A stretch of DNA of 64,000 nucleotides, from NCBI RefSeq assembly GCF_029227915.1, contig NC_079887.1:9486001-9550000 (forward strand), in the 5' to 3' direction. Under the pieces are notes generated by a model that saw only the letters and a program-made list of their open reading frames with translations, was not told the origin of the DNA and ran no database searches. The position numbers and the translations under genes were made by a program. Positions 11,563 through 22,979 of the stretch are shown piece by piece; within the stretch, counting starts at the first letter, position 1; each line of letters opens with the position of its first letter. The DNA comes from Hydractinia symbiolongicarpus (Eukaryota; Cnidaria; Hydrozoa; Anthoathecata; Hydractiniidae).

Positions 11563-11633
11563 AACCTCTTCGCTTTTTTGATATCTCTGTTCCCGATATC
11601 AAAAAAGCGAAAGAAGGTCCTGGGGACGAGGTT
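11563..11633. mobile_element. short palindromic element of the AACCTCGTCCCCAGG family
   Basis: Begins AACCTCTTCG and ends TCCTGGGGACGAGGTT. The centre is a hairpin: CGCTTTTTTGATATC pairs with GATATCAAAAAAGCG across a short loop. The same terminal motif recurs more than a dozen times in the window in both orientations (see the finding). Confidence 0.7.
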
Positions 11634-11744
11634 GCATTATTCATACTCAAGTTATTTTTGATTTCCGCCGGCGAAGGCGGAATCTTTAATATCGCCTGGG
11701 GGGAGAGAGAGAGAGAGAGAAATCATTAGTTAAATTTTTGGATT

Positions 11745-13170
11745 TTTCAAATAATTCTGGATCATTGATATCGTTTAATGTTAAGTTAGAGTTAAATATA
11801 TCGAAAAAAATTGTTAGGTTAAGTACAATTACTGTAATTGAATGGTTCAAATAAACACCAACTGATACAACGTCAAAATTCATCAAATTCGACATTGTCG
11901 AATTTTACCCTTCTATCTCTTAAGAACTACTCGACAAAGCAATTAATTTCGCAAGATCTGCTGTACCAATCGACTACAAAGTCTTCAATATAATAAGACA
12001 CAGTCGGAAGTCCTTGTTATTTGATAAATCATCGACTTGGGTTAAAAAAGGAAACGTTCTTTTCGATGTAACAATGGGTTCATACGATGGAGCGGAGATC
12101 TGTGAGTTAGTTGGACTATAAAAATTAAAAAAGATCAGCAATATTATCGATATCAAACATGTCGGTCTATATAGAGACGATGGACTTGCAATTATCCAAA
12201 ACGCCAGTGGACCACGAATGAACAAAATTCGAAAGGACATCATAACCTTGTTTAAGGAAGACAAATTGGCAGTAACTATCGAAACGAGCCTGATTGAAAC
12301 AGACTTTTTGGATGTATCATTTAACGTTAACAGTAAAACCTACAAACCCTACAGGAAACCCAACAGCGATCCGCTATATATTAACATTAATTCGAACCAC
12401 CCGAATACTGTACTGAAAGCCATTCTGAAGATGGTCAATGGAAGATTAATTGCGACATCCTGTAACAGAAAAGTATTTGATGACGCAAAGCCTTTATACG
12501 AAGCTTCCCTCGCTGCCAGCAGATTTGAAAGCACAATGACATACGCGAATAAACCCAAACAACGCCCTAATCGCCAAAGGTAGATAATTTGGTTCAACCC
12601 GCCGTTCAGTAAAAATGTTAAAACAGACATTGGACGATCATTTCTCAAGATTGTTAGAAAAAACTTCAGTAAAGAACACAAATATTATAAATTTTCAATA
12701 AAAACACCCTCAAGTTGAGCTATTCATGTAGCACAAACATCCGAAACATCATAAAGGGACATAATAAAAAAGTTCTCACTTCCGAAGAAAGGCAAAAACA
12801 ACGACCTCGCAATTGCCGGGATAAGTCCCAGTGTCCACTAAATGGTGACTGTTTAGCTACATGCATCATCTACAAAGCGGAAGTCAAATACATAGACAAA
12901 AATGAATTTTACTACGGCTTATGCGAAGGCGAATTTAAAGAAAGGTTTAACAACCACAAAAAGTCCTTTCGACACGAGAAATACAGAAACGAAACCGAAT
13001 TGTCGAAATTAATTTGGAGATTAAAAGACGACGGAACAGACTTTGAAATCTCATGGAGTATTGAAAAACGTGCAATGTCGTATAGGACAGGAGCGCGCAC
13101 GTGTGACTTGTGACTAACAGAAAAAATAGCAATTATTTGTTTTATTACGTTTTATCACGTAATTAAAAGG
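11745..13170 (+). pseudogene. broken Penelope-like reverse transcriptase with GIY-YIG-type C-terminus
   Basis: Frames read in order give the RT palm motifs: FIKFDIVEFYPSIS (motif A), VTMGSYDGAEICELVGL (motif B) and VGLYRDDGLAII (motif C; YRDD in place of the usual YxDD). A conserved connector follows (DFLDVSFN, YRKPNSDPLYI, NSNHPNTVLKAI, IIWFNPPFSKNV). A Cys-rich segment (QCPLNGDC) then leads to a GIY-YIG-like nuclease region (IIYKAEV, YYGLCEGEFKERFNNHKKSF, TELSKLIWRLKDDG). The combination matches Penelope-like elements. Lesions are in-frame stops near 11920, 12119 and 12584, a frameshift near 12712, and a stop at 13111-13113 where CDLC is expected. The 5' end is truncated beside a (GA)n run (11702-11720). 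Confidence 0.7.
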
Positions 13171-13432
13171 TTTATACTTTAGTTAGTACCAACTTAGTAT
13201 AATTAGTATCATTTGCCTGAAAATTGCTAAGAAGCATGAAACTTTGAGTAGCAAAATTAATGTAGTTTTTTTTATATATATATTTATTAATTTTTTTCTG
13301 GGTACAGTATACATACTATAGAACAGTAGTTGAACAGTAGTAGAACAACAGTAGTAGCATACAGTATAAGGCATATATACATTATATAATTTTCAGAAGT
13401 AGAGGTGATCTCTATCGGCAAAAGTGAAAACT

Positions 13433-13505
13433 TGGACCGAGCGGGATTTGAACCAGCGACCATTGGGTTAGCGCCCCACTGCTCTGCCAAGTGAGCTATC
13501 GGTCC
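13433..13505 (-). tRNA. tRNA-like sequence, probably a SINE head or pseudo-tRNA
   Basis: The minus strand folds with a perfect 7-bp acceptor stem (GGACCGA/TCGGTCC), a GCTC/GAGC D stem, an anticodon arm GTGGG-GCGCTAA-CCCAA with one terminal mismatch, and a T arm with TTCAAAT and one mismatch. The canonical register reads GCT (Ser), but position 33 is C rather than U and there is no long serine variable arm. A decoding tRNA is therefore doubtful and a tRNA-derived SINE head is more likely. Downstream on the same strand the sequence runs to an A/T-rich tail near 13262. Confidence 0.6.
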
Positions 13506-13804
13506 AATAGTGAGATGAGTTTGCAATTGCCTTTTCTCTCACTACAGGATCGAGCCCAGTTGGCGGTTCAAGCCTACCAGCACAAGCCTTCACTTCCGCA
13601 ACATGTTATGTCATCATCTTTTTCAGCCATATACAAATCTTAAACAAACCAATGTTAGATTTTGCGTACAACATAGTTACATCATCGTGACATTATCAAG
13701 GTAATATACCAGCTTTTAGCTAACTATGTTCAGATTTTCGATCCTCAAAAACACAAAACTAAATATCTCGTAATTTACATATCTTCGTAATAGTTCGTGA
13801 ACAA

Positions 13805-13835
13805 TATAAATATATTGCTAACACCTTTTCTCAAA
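13805..13835 (+). promoter_or_regulatory. TATA box and probable start site
   Basis: TATAAATA at 13805-13812 lies 28 bp before a TCA-type initiator at 13831-13833. This is normal metazoan spacing, and it leaves a 5' UTR of about 80 nt before the ATG at 13912. Confidence 0.45.
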
Positions 13836-13911
13836 AGATAAATATTCACAAAAGAGCTTTTTTGAAGTTTTAACATTTAATGGGATATAAGTGATTTCAG
13901 AAAAGGAAAAT

Positions 13912-14568
13912 ATGGCGAAAACATTATTATTCCTACTTTCACTTATTCATGTAGTAACTACTGGTAAAACATTTTATGAAGCCAGCAAAGACAATTCGAT
14001 AGACACAGTTACCTATCCTAATCTTGCCATTAAAGTTTTACACGTCAAACGATTCGAAATGTGTTTTGGAGAATGCATTTTAATCCCAACCTGCTACTCA
14101 TTCGCCTTCCACAATCATACGAATCAATGTATGTTCTTCAGCCGTGATCGATGTTCAGTAGATTTAATTCCATCTCAAGGAGTGACGTTTTTTGATTCAT
14201 ATCACGTGACAAAATTGCCGAACAGGTTCAAACTAATTTCCAAATCCAGTTTAGAAATTGGTTTTACGGATGGTATGACTGGTTTGAGATTTCAATTTCA
14301 CTCATCGCTATCTATCTGGTTAACAAGGTGCATAATGTTTGACGTCAACAGCGCATGTCTGTATCAACAAGGAAACATGGTGGACCGTGCACCTCCCCCT
14401 GGTTGCAGTAGCTTCAATTTGATTCCAGTCGGCGATTACTTCATTATAAAGATACTTCAAACAGGTATGTGTTTGTCATCAACTAGCGCTGTACCTACAG
14501 ATGGTGAACTCGTTGGTGTTGCAGATTGCGATAAAACGAACGATAACATGTTGTTTTGGGTGTTTTAA
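13912..14568 (+). CDS. secreted PAN/apple plus ricin-B-like protein
   Basis: A single-exon protein of 218 aa from the ATG at 13912. An in-frame ATG at 13891 would add seven polar residues ahead of the hydrophobic core, so the inner start is preferred because it gives a clean signal peptide (MAKTLLFLLSLIHVVTTG). A PAN/apple-type domain follows at about residues 20-100, with the spaced cysteines of MCFGECILIPTCYSFAF and NQCMFFSRDRC. The C-terminal half (about 105-218) ends in YFIIKILQTGMCLSSTS ... DCDKTNDNMLFWVF, resembling one lobe of a ricin-type beta-trefoil (Cys pair, closing aromatic). Such proteins usually bind glycans or proteins outside the cell. The ligand is unknown. PAN is fairly secure; the trefoil call is tentative. 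Confidence 0.65.
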   Translation: MAKTLLFLLSLIHVVTTGKTFYEASKDNSIDTVTYPNLAIKVLHVKRFEMCFGECILIPTCYSFAFHNHTNQCMFFSRDRCSVDLIPSQGVTFFDSYHVTKLPNRFKLISKSSLEIGFTDGMTGLRFQFHSSLSIWLTRCIMFDVNSACLYQQGNMVDRAPPPGCSSFNLIPVGDYFIIKILQTGMCLSSTSAVPTDGELVGVADCDKTNDNMLFWVF

Positions 14569-17109
14569 AACAGTATGTAACACATTAATAATCCAAGGAC
14601 AAAAATTATTGTAACACTAATTTGTATTGGCGTTAACGTTTTAAAATGTTGCATGTAAATTCTTAAGCTCGCTTTCCCTCACAATGCGTAATTGTTTTAC
14701 AACAGTTGCTAAGCACTTTTTATCTTAGTGGAACCGACATTTATAGCTAGAGCGCAGTTTTCGCAGGCCGAGAAAGATGAAATGAAAAATAAAAAAATAC
14801 AGGGAGAAATCAAGGTCGGTATAAATCTTTATATTGTTTCACTCTACGCTGTTTGATTTAAAAAGAGGAGAAACTTTTTTTTTGACCACCGATCCTGAAG
14901 ATTTTGGTTAGTTAAACTTTTCACAATCCCCAATCCAACTTAAAATTTGCACTTTTTACTCGCTTAATATTTTATGTAGTTACTGCGATATATGTACACG
15001 CCCATTAAAGATTGGAATGTTTAATAAACGCCCACCCATCATTTTAAGCTTTTACTTAAACCTAAAAGAATGGTTATAACATATTAATTTCGTGAATATT
15101 TTAAACGCCTTACAACACCTGCTTCGGATTTAAATCAGGTAAAATCTTAGTAGACTCAGTTCCTGACAACTTTATCCCGAAAGCCTCGCTTCTTTTCAAT
15201 TCTAAATGGCGGGATTCTTCTTTTTTACCAAGTGCTTGTAATGAGGTTGATGTATTTGTTCTTGTTCAGAAAGCAGGTATATATTAGCGGAAGGATCACA
15301 TCCAAAATAAATGTCTGAATTTTGAGCAAGTACAACTCGCTGTATATATCGAAAGAAGGTATATTTCACCCTATCTGAAGCAAAAAATGCAAATTTGGAA
15401 GCCTTTTACACAGATACAGATAATAATGACTGTACTCTGTAAATAACTTGAGACCAAAAACAGCGGGTTTTAAAAAAACGACAATGTGATTTTTGAGGTT
15501 TTTTTAAGAATTTTTTGTAAAAAAAGTAATCAAACTTTAAACTTTTTACTGTGAAAAGTATCCCCTATTATTCGTAGAATAACTAAAACATATTTCAGAG
15601 GAAAGGTAAGATTTTAATCAACCTATTGCTTCCATCTGGGTCCGTGAAAAAAAGTTCTTTAATTGCTGTGATCTGATTGCTTAATTTCGATCCTCTAATT
15701 TTCTCTTCAGATAATAAATAGCCAAAGATAATTACGATCATTGTATGTCGATGACAGCTGTAGCTGTCGAAACGTAGCCTAGAATAAACTTGCTTGTTAA
15801 TGACATGATAATATTTATATTATTCAATAAAACATAATTGATCAAAAAAGGTAATTTCCAAGAAGAAAGAAAAGCGCTGATTTACGTCCATAATAACTTA
15901 TAGCCATTTAAACACCGTCATGAAATGTCCCTGATACTTATTCTTGCAATAGGTTACTTTAAGGGCAGAATTTTAGCGGGCAGAAATTTTTGCGAGGATA
16001 AAAAATCACGAAATTTCGCAAAGTTAATTTTCGCAAAGTCTACTTCTAGAAAAAATCTTACAGAAAAAACTTTCGCGAATTTTCCAAAATCTGTATTTTT
16101 GGAAGCAAAAACATTCGCAAATGGCAATGAATTTCAATGAAGATGATAATTCAAGTAGTAAGGGACTACTTCCCTCCCAAGGGAAGAGAAAAAGATTCTG
16201 GAACGGTTTGATGCTTGTTGAAAGCATACAAAATTTCCATATTTTCGACTTATTCTTCCTCCCGCTAATTATCAAATTCCTAAATTGCTTTCATCTTCTA
16301 AACCAGAACCACTAAGTTCTTCTTTATAATAATAATAATAATAATAATTAATAATAAGAGACTTTATTATTATCTGTCATTGTCCTTCTGCAAAAAGTCA
16401 TCTTTCTTTCTTCATGTTTGGAGAACAATTATAGCAAAAGTCATGCAGTATCTTATTGAACTTTTATATGCTTTGCCCTTATATCGATTTCTATTAACTG
16501 CCGTAGCTATTCAATCGTGAAAAATCGATGTGAAGCCATCAACTGTGGTAAATCATGGCCCACTAAGCCTTTAACGTGAAAGGGTAGGAATGTGATTACA
16601 AATTTTTAAAATTGTTTTAGTAAGAGCAAATATTTCCTACTTCCCCAAACTTTCCCGAACGTATTGAGAATCTATGGGCCAAAAAAATGGGTATTGGTAA
16701 GGATGGCAAAACGCTGTCAAGCTTTTGCAAGACGTTGCAAAAACTTGAGTGAAATCTGTTTGTTTGGACAAGAAGTGTATTGAAAATATGACAGAAGACA
16801 TTGAATTTTAAACATTCGCTTTAAATTTTTCTATTTGCTATAAAAAAACAACATTTTCTGTTTATTTGTGGGATCTCAAGTAGAATTTTAATCAGCATAA
16901 CTAAAGTTGTAATTCAAACCGACAGATTTTAAGCGAAAACTCGTAAATTCTTATAACATTTGCTAGACGACTTTCAGTTTAAAACAGGTGCTTGTTGAAT
17001 TTCCGCGCCCGAAGAAGGCGTAGGAAATTCTTTAAAACCGTCGTTTTTTTTCTTTCAGAGCATTTTTTGGGAATGACTTCATTTAGCACCGGGCTAAGTG
17101 GTCCCGACA
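14569..17109. other. gene-free flank up to the large transposon
   Basis: AT-rich, without a convincing exon. It holds the TTTCGC-rich repeat at 15955-16140 and a (TAA)n microsatellite at 16326-16350. No RNA gene seen. Confidence 0.55.
15955..16140. repeat. GCGAAATTT-rich interspersed repeat
   Basis: Alternating motifs (GCGGGCAGAAATTTTTGCG, GAAATTTCGC, AATTTTCGCAAAG, TTTCGCGAATTTTCC) have a weakly palindromic layout. Similar GCGAAA/TTTCGC text appears near 49430-49520 and 59555-59625. It looks like a dispersed, old non-autonomous element. The open frame across it is not a gene. Confidence 0.4.
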
Positions 17110-19480
17110 CACGACGTACAACATAACTAGTACCCTTCATACTTTATCAATATTAAAAGTCCGACAGACGTTCAGTCATACTTCTCCAACCAAATGGACC
17201 CGACAAATGAAACTGCATTATCCGACATCCTCTCTATATAACAAATACATATTTTTTCTGTCAATAATCCATAACCAACGTAATATCGCATAATACTGCA
17301 TAATACCTTCATAATCCATAAAAGATACATAATTTCGCTGTCGATGGCCATACCAACGTAATATCGCATAATACTGCATAATACCTTCATAATACTCTCT
17401 GTCGCTACATAACAAATACATATTTTTTCTGTCAATAATCCATAACCAACGTAATATCGCATAATACTGCATAATACCTTCATAATTCAAAAAAAGTACA
17501 TAAATTTTCTGTCGATGGCCATACCAACGTAATATCGCATAATACTGCATAATACCTTCATAATACTCTCTATCGTTCCATAAAAAATACATATTTTTTC
17601 TGTCGATGGCCATAACCAACGTAATATCGCATAATACTGCATAATACTGCATAATACCTTCATAATTCATAAAAAATACATAAATTTTCTGTCGATGGCC
17701 ATACCAACGTAATATCGCATAATACTGCATAATACCTTCATAATACTCTCTATCGTTCCATAAAAAATACATATTTTTTCTGTCGATGGCCATACCAACG
17801 TAATATCGCATAATACTGCATAATACTGCATAATACCTTCATAATTCATAAAAAATACATATTTTTTCTGTCGATGGCCATAACCAACGTAATATCGCAT
17901 AATACTGCATAATACTGCATAATACCTTCATAATTCATAAAAAATACATAAATTTTCTGTCGATGGCCATACCAACATAATATCGCATAATACTGCATAA
18001 TACTGCATAATACCTTCATAATTCATAAAAAATACATAAAATTTCAGTCGATGGCCATAACAACGTAATATCGCATAATACTGCATAATACCTTCATAAT
18101 ACTCTCTGTCGTTACATAAAAAATACATATTTTTTCTGTCGATGGCCATACCAACGTAATATCGCATAATACTGCATAATACTGCATAATACCTTCATAA
18201 TTCATAAAAAATACATATTTTTTCTGTCGATGGCCATAACCAACGTAATATCGCATAATACTGCATAATACTGCATAATACCTTCATAATTCATAAAAAA
18301 TACATAAATTTTCTGTCGATGGCCATACCAACATAATATCGCATAATACTGCATAATACTGCATAATACCTTCATAATTCATAAAAAATACATAAAATTT
18401 CAGTCGATGGCCATAACAACGTAATATCGCATAATACTGCATAATACCTTCATAATACTCTCTGTCGTTACATAAAAAATACATATTTTTTCTGTCGATG
18501 GCCATACCAACGTAATATCGCATAATACTGCATAATACTGCATAATACCTTCATAATTCATAAAAAATACATATTTTTTCTGTCGATGGCCATAACCAAC
18601 GTAATATCGCATAATACTGCATAATACTGCATAATACCTTCATAATTCATAAAAAATACATATTTTTTCTGTCGATGGCCATACCAACATAATATCGCAT
18701 AATACTGCATAATACTGCATAATACCTTCATAATTCATAAAAAATACATATATTTTCTGTCGATGGCCATACCAACGTAATATCGCATAATACTGCATAA
18801 TACCTTCATAATTCATAAAAAATACATAAATTTTCTGTCGATGGCCATACCAACGTAATATCGCATAATACTGCATAATACCTTCATAATACTCTCTATC
18901 GTTTCATAAAAAATACATATTTTTTCTGTCGATGGCCATACCAACGTAATATCGCATAATACTGCATAATACTGCATAATACCTTCATAATTCATAAAAA
19001 ATACATATTTTTTCTGTCGATGGCCATAACCAACGTAATATCGCATAATACTGCATAATACTGCATAATACCTTCATAATTCATAAAAAATACATAAATT
19101 TTCTGTCGATGGCCATACCAACATAATATCGCATAATACTGCATAATACTGCATAATACCTTCATAATTCATAAAAAATACATATATTTTCTGTCGATGG
19201 CCATACCAACGTAATATCGCATAATACTGCATAATACCTTCATAATACTCTCTGTCGTTACATAAAAAATACATATTTTTTCTGTCGATGGCCATACCAA
19301 CGTAATATCGCATAATACTGCATAATACTGCATAATACCTTCATAATTCAAAAAAAGTACATAAATTTTCTGTCGATGGCCATACCAACGTAATATCGCA
19401 TAATACTGCATAATACCTTCATAATAATGTCTGTCGCTTCATAAAAACTACATATTTTTTCTGTCGATGGCCATAACCAA
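17110..19480 (-). repeat. left inverted arm: terminal segment plus about 25 tandem units
   Basis: Units of about 88-89 bp contain a core GTAATATCGCATAATACTGC with GCATAATAC repeated once or twice, a spacer TACCTTCATAAT, and CTGTCGATGGCCATACCAAC. Units differ by CATAA insertions and by AATACTCTCT versus AATTCATAAA spacers. Two consecutive blocks (starting about 17928 and 18284) are identical over more than 230 bp at 356 bp spacing, so four-unit blocks have duplicated. All minus-strand frames stay open by chance, giving spurious peptides. Confidence 0.9.
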
Positions 19481-20900
19481 CGTAATATTCCACAATATTT
19501 CGCATAACTGCCATTCACGGAAAGCTGTTTTTATAAAGTAGACAAAGTTTGAGGTTGGATACACATCCATACACAAACAAAAACGATATTTCGCTCAAAT
19601 ATCCTTTTGCAACAAGACATAATAACGGCCCTATTGCAGGCTAAACAAAGAGGCGTTTTTGTACAATATATTGAACAGGCGGTAGTGTTCTATGCTCACC
19701 GATAGCCAATAGAAAAGATATTTTGGACTAATACCCCCCGCGAAATTGCATATCACAAGTCCTAAAAAATGCCAATCTGAGGCAAGGCATTATACTATAA
19801 ATTTACCGGGCTTTACTGTTATGTACTTATTCGTACAGCAGTAGAAACAAGTGTCCTCCCTGAAAATGACGCATCAAAAACGCTAAAGTAGGCCAATCAA
19901 TCCAAAGACATTACGTGTGTTTTTATTTCAGACCATGCAAAAGTGTAAATTCTATCTCTTTTTTTCGGGGCAGTATTTCAATAGTATAGCTTGATTAGTT
20001 CTTAAACCAAATAAATCTCTTAGATGCATAAAAATTTAAATGTTCCAATGATTTTTGTCCGACTGAAGAAGCTGCTGCCGTAGAGAAGCTATATCACATT
20101 AAAGTTTAGAGCCGTTTACGATGAGATTATTCCATTGTTTGTAGTTAAAATTTCACAGGTCATAACTTTTTATCGGCAAAGTCTCTTAGGCTGAAATTCT
20201 GTAGAAGGCATGTCAGTAATATAACGTATCATTAGGAAAAGGAAAAAATACTTTTTTAACAGATATGGAAGAATTCCAAATTAAAAGTAAAAACTTCTAT
20301 TTACATGGAACAAAGATGTTCCAAAAAGGCATAAGTATAAAATTTATCTCATTTAAAGAGTCTCCGTAGATTTGATATTCCATTGAAGTTAGGATCAGAG
20401 TACAAAAGCTGAAAATAGTTCTAAATAATGTAATTATTATTGGCTATTGTTAAAAAATCATATGGTGAGTTAACAAGATCAACTTTATGAGCAACTGACC
20501 GAAAAACCAATAGACGTATGATATCGTTAGTCTTTTTAATAATAGCGGTATTTTGCCTGTTTGTCCGCGAAAAGCGCGTCCTGTTAATTAATCACGAAAT
20601 TCTTATATCTGCACAAAATACCAAATGCGATATATATTTACCGACTTTGTTTTATTCTTCCGCGTGTAGCATTCAATTGCAACGCCTGATTTTTTTGAAA
20701 AACCAATCCGAGATTTTGCAGCCACGACAAAGGGATGTGTAAAGCAGAGAGCAGTGTTATTACGGCCATTTTGAAAGTTGCGTAACGTTGACGTTGATAA
20801 GTCTGTCCTTGTTTTTCTTATATATTTTTACATGTTAAGTTAAATATGCTGTTGGTATTATTGATCCTCTAAAATTTGCGCTGTTTATGAAATAGGTTGG

Positions 20901-22310
20901 GAGTTTACAGAGGCCGTGAATAACGAAAAAATTACTTTCAGGGGTGTTTTAAAAATAATGGAAGCTCGATATTGTCGCCGTGTTCTAAATGAAAAATTCA
21001 TGTCAGTTCCATTATTCATAGCATAGTAGTTGGGTTGAGCGTCTCACATGGATATTGATTTCCGGAAAACATGCGTAGAATGTGATGGGAAACCTAACGT
21101 GCTTTCATGTGACGGTAGGAAGAATGGGGTTCAAGAATGCATTTGTAGAACCAATAGAAATCCTGCAAGCAGACGAAGTTATTTCTTCTCGTTTTAGAAG
21201 GCTTGGCAGTTGCTTTATAACATCAAGAACTGACAATAATAGGAAATTATATCGTCCTCTTCGTAGCTTATTGTACGTACTAAAAATAGATCTCAGAAAA
21301 AAATCGAATAGGTGACGATGCATTATGTTTCCATTAGGCGCAATCACACACACATTTGTCATCGATGTCCGTCGGTCTTTACTGCCGCTTGATATCTGAT
21401 AATACCAACATAAATGAAAAAAAAAAGCAATAGCGTCCGTTTTTAAACAGTTGTCCAACGATTCTTGTGTTGATACTCTTATACCATTCCGTGCAGTAAA
21501 TATTATTATAGATTTGGAATTTGCATGTCAAGTAGGTAGGGGGACTCGCTCGTCTGTACTGGTATTTTGTTACCAGCAACAATTCTATCAAAAGGTTGCA
21601 GATGTAATTATTAAGTCTTCAGAACACTCTCTAAATTGTCTTCCACGCAACGATGTGATTAATTTACCTTTGTACCCTGCATATTTTGTGAAAACAATTC
21701 ATTCCTTTAAAATGCAACCAGAACAGTTATTTGAAGGTTCTTACAATCCAGCTGAGTTTGGCTTTTGTTTTTTATTCTTCAAATTATGGCAAACAAATTC
21801 GGCAAGTTAGGATATTTTCTGCCGACTCCAGCAACTCAAGCAAATACGACGATGTCCCTATTGAAGTTTGTCAAAAGTCATTTCTACAAGTGAGCAAGCA
21901 AGACATGAAGTTTGTGTTCTTTTTACCCAATACATGGCCACTGCTGTGGATTTCACGTCATACCTAGTATTAAAGGCCGAAAAGATGCACCTGCTTCTTT
22001 TTATATACATCTAGAAGAGGCATCTAGAATTAGATATGTTCTATGATCATGCGTGCATTTTAAGCGAATACGTCAAGAACAGAAAATCAAGATTCTACCA
22101 ACACATGCGCTTTTTCATGATGTTTTCACGGGTACACTCATAAGTTTACCACTGCATTTTACTTAAATTCCATCCTTTTTTCGCGAGCGAGGTTACGTCG
22201 ATTTGTGAATAGCTTCATCCTTTAGATAAAAAGTTCAGTTAGATTGATGAGCCAAGCACATTTCTTGTTCTATCTGTAATTTTTCATTCACCAATGGAAC
22301 AAATCGAAAG
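20901..22310 (+). pseudogene. relic of a KDZ (Zisupton-like) transposase
   Basis: Shifting frames give successive family-like blocks: ITFRGVLKIMEARYCRR, SHMDIDFRKTCVECDGKPNV, LSCDGR then GFKNAFVEPIEI after a frameshift near 21112, LSNDSCVDTLIPFRAVN (21449), RIFSADSSNSSKYDD (21812), HGHCCGFHVIP (21935), FYDHACILSEYVKNR (22040), RFFHDVFTG (22110), MSQAHFLFYL and FFIHQWNK (22247-22310). The order and wording match KDZ domain proteins, where a CxxC segment precedes the DGTKxG and FYDxACxLSEY core of the DDE nuclease. There are at least four frameshifts and several stops, so it is dead. Family assignment is from memory, not a search. Confidence 0.6.
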
Positions 22311-22639
22311 AATATAGTTTCAGAAAACGACACAGAATTGCGTGTCTGGGGAACGAAAACTGATTAAATCAACGGCAAGTATTTGGCAATTTTACGTAGA
22401 ATTTCAAATATACGCTTCTCTACGAACTTCTGTCATTGTTTTACTCGCCTTCCTCGGTTAAATAGGAAGTGAAAAAATTTAGTTTCCTCAAAAAATTATT
22501 TTTTCCTAAATTCTAATTAAAACACCATTGAGTAAAAATATAAACTGTATGTATTAAATTTCCGTATGCTACAGCTCAGGTCAAAATCTAAATAAACTAA
22601 CTTATATTTTAAGTTAAAAACATCAACGAAAAATTTTTG

Positions 22640-22850
22640 GTCTAAACAAAGTGCGCATTACGAATGATAATATGGTCTAGTATTCGATTCGGATCTTTTT
22701 CTTCGAAAAATTTGTTTTCAGTCTCTAAATTCAACGAAACAAGACAAACAGAGTGCGCATTACGAATGATATCACGGTGTAGTATTCGATTCGGAACTTT
22801 TTCTTCTAAATATTAGCTTTCAGTCAACGAAACAAGGCAAACGAGTGGAA
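22640..22850. repeat. two-copy direct repeat of about 101 bp
   Basis: GTGCGCATTACGAATGATA at about 22650 recurs at about 22750, followed in both copies by GTAGTATTCGATTCGGA-type text, TTTTTCTTC and TTTTCAGTC/CTTTCAGTC. Copies differ at several sites. Confidence 0.7.
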
Positions 22851-22979
22851 AATTTCTTTTTAACCCTTAGAGTACTGTTTTTTGAAAATGCCCAACTTAC
22901 AAATTAAAGCTAATCTGGTGTGTCGTAGATTACTTGTTCAATTAGAGAAATCGATCTAAAACGTATTTGAAGCGGCCTA

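Noticed and set aside
11511-11729. Plus-strand ORF of 72 codons
   Set aside because: It is composed of the palindromic element at 11563-11633 and the (GA)n run.
13287-13526. Minus-strand ORF containing AHLAEQWGANPMVAGSNPA
   Set aside because: The classic false translation of a tRNA-like sequence (13433-13505).
17172-19411. Many overlapping minus-strand ORFs of 70-200 codons with Tyr/Met-rich repeats
   Set aside because: They are the three frames of one 88-89 bp tandem unit, with no signal, domain or codon bias.
17250-19480. Regular repeats considered as a CRISPR array
   Set aside because: Units are near-identical throughout with no unique spacers, in an animal genome.
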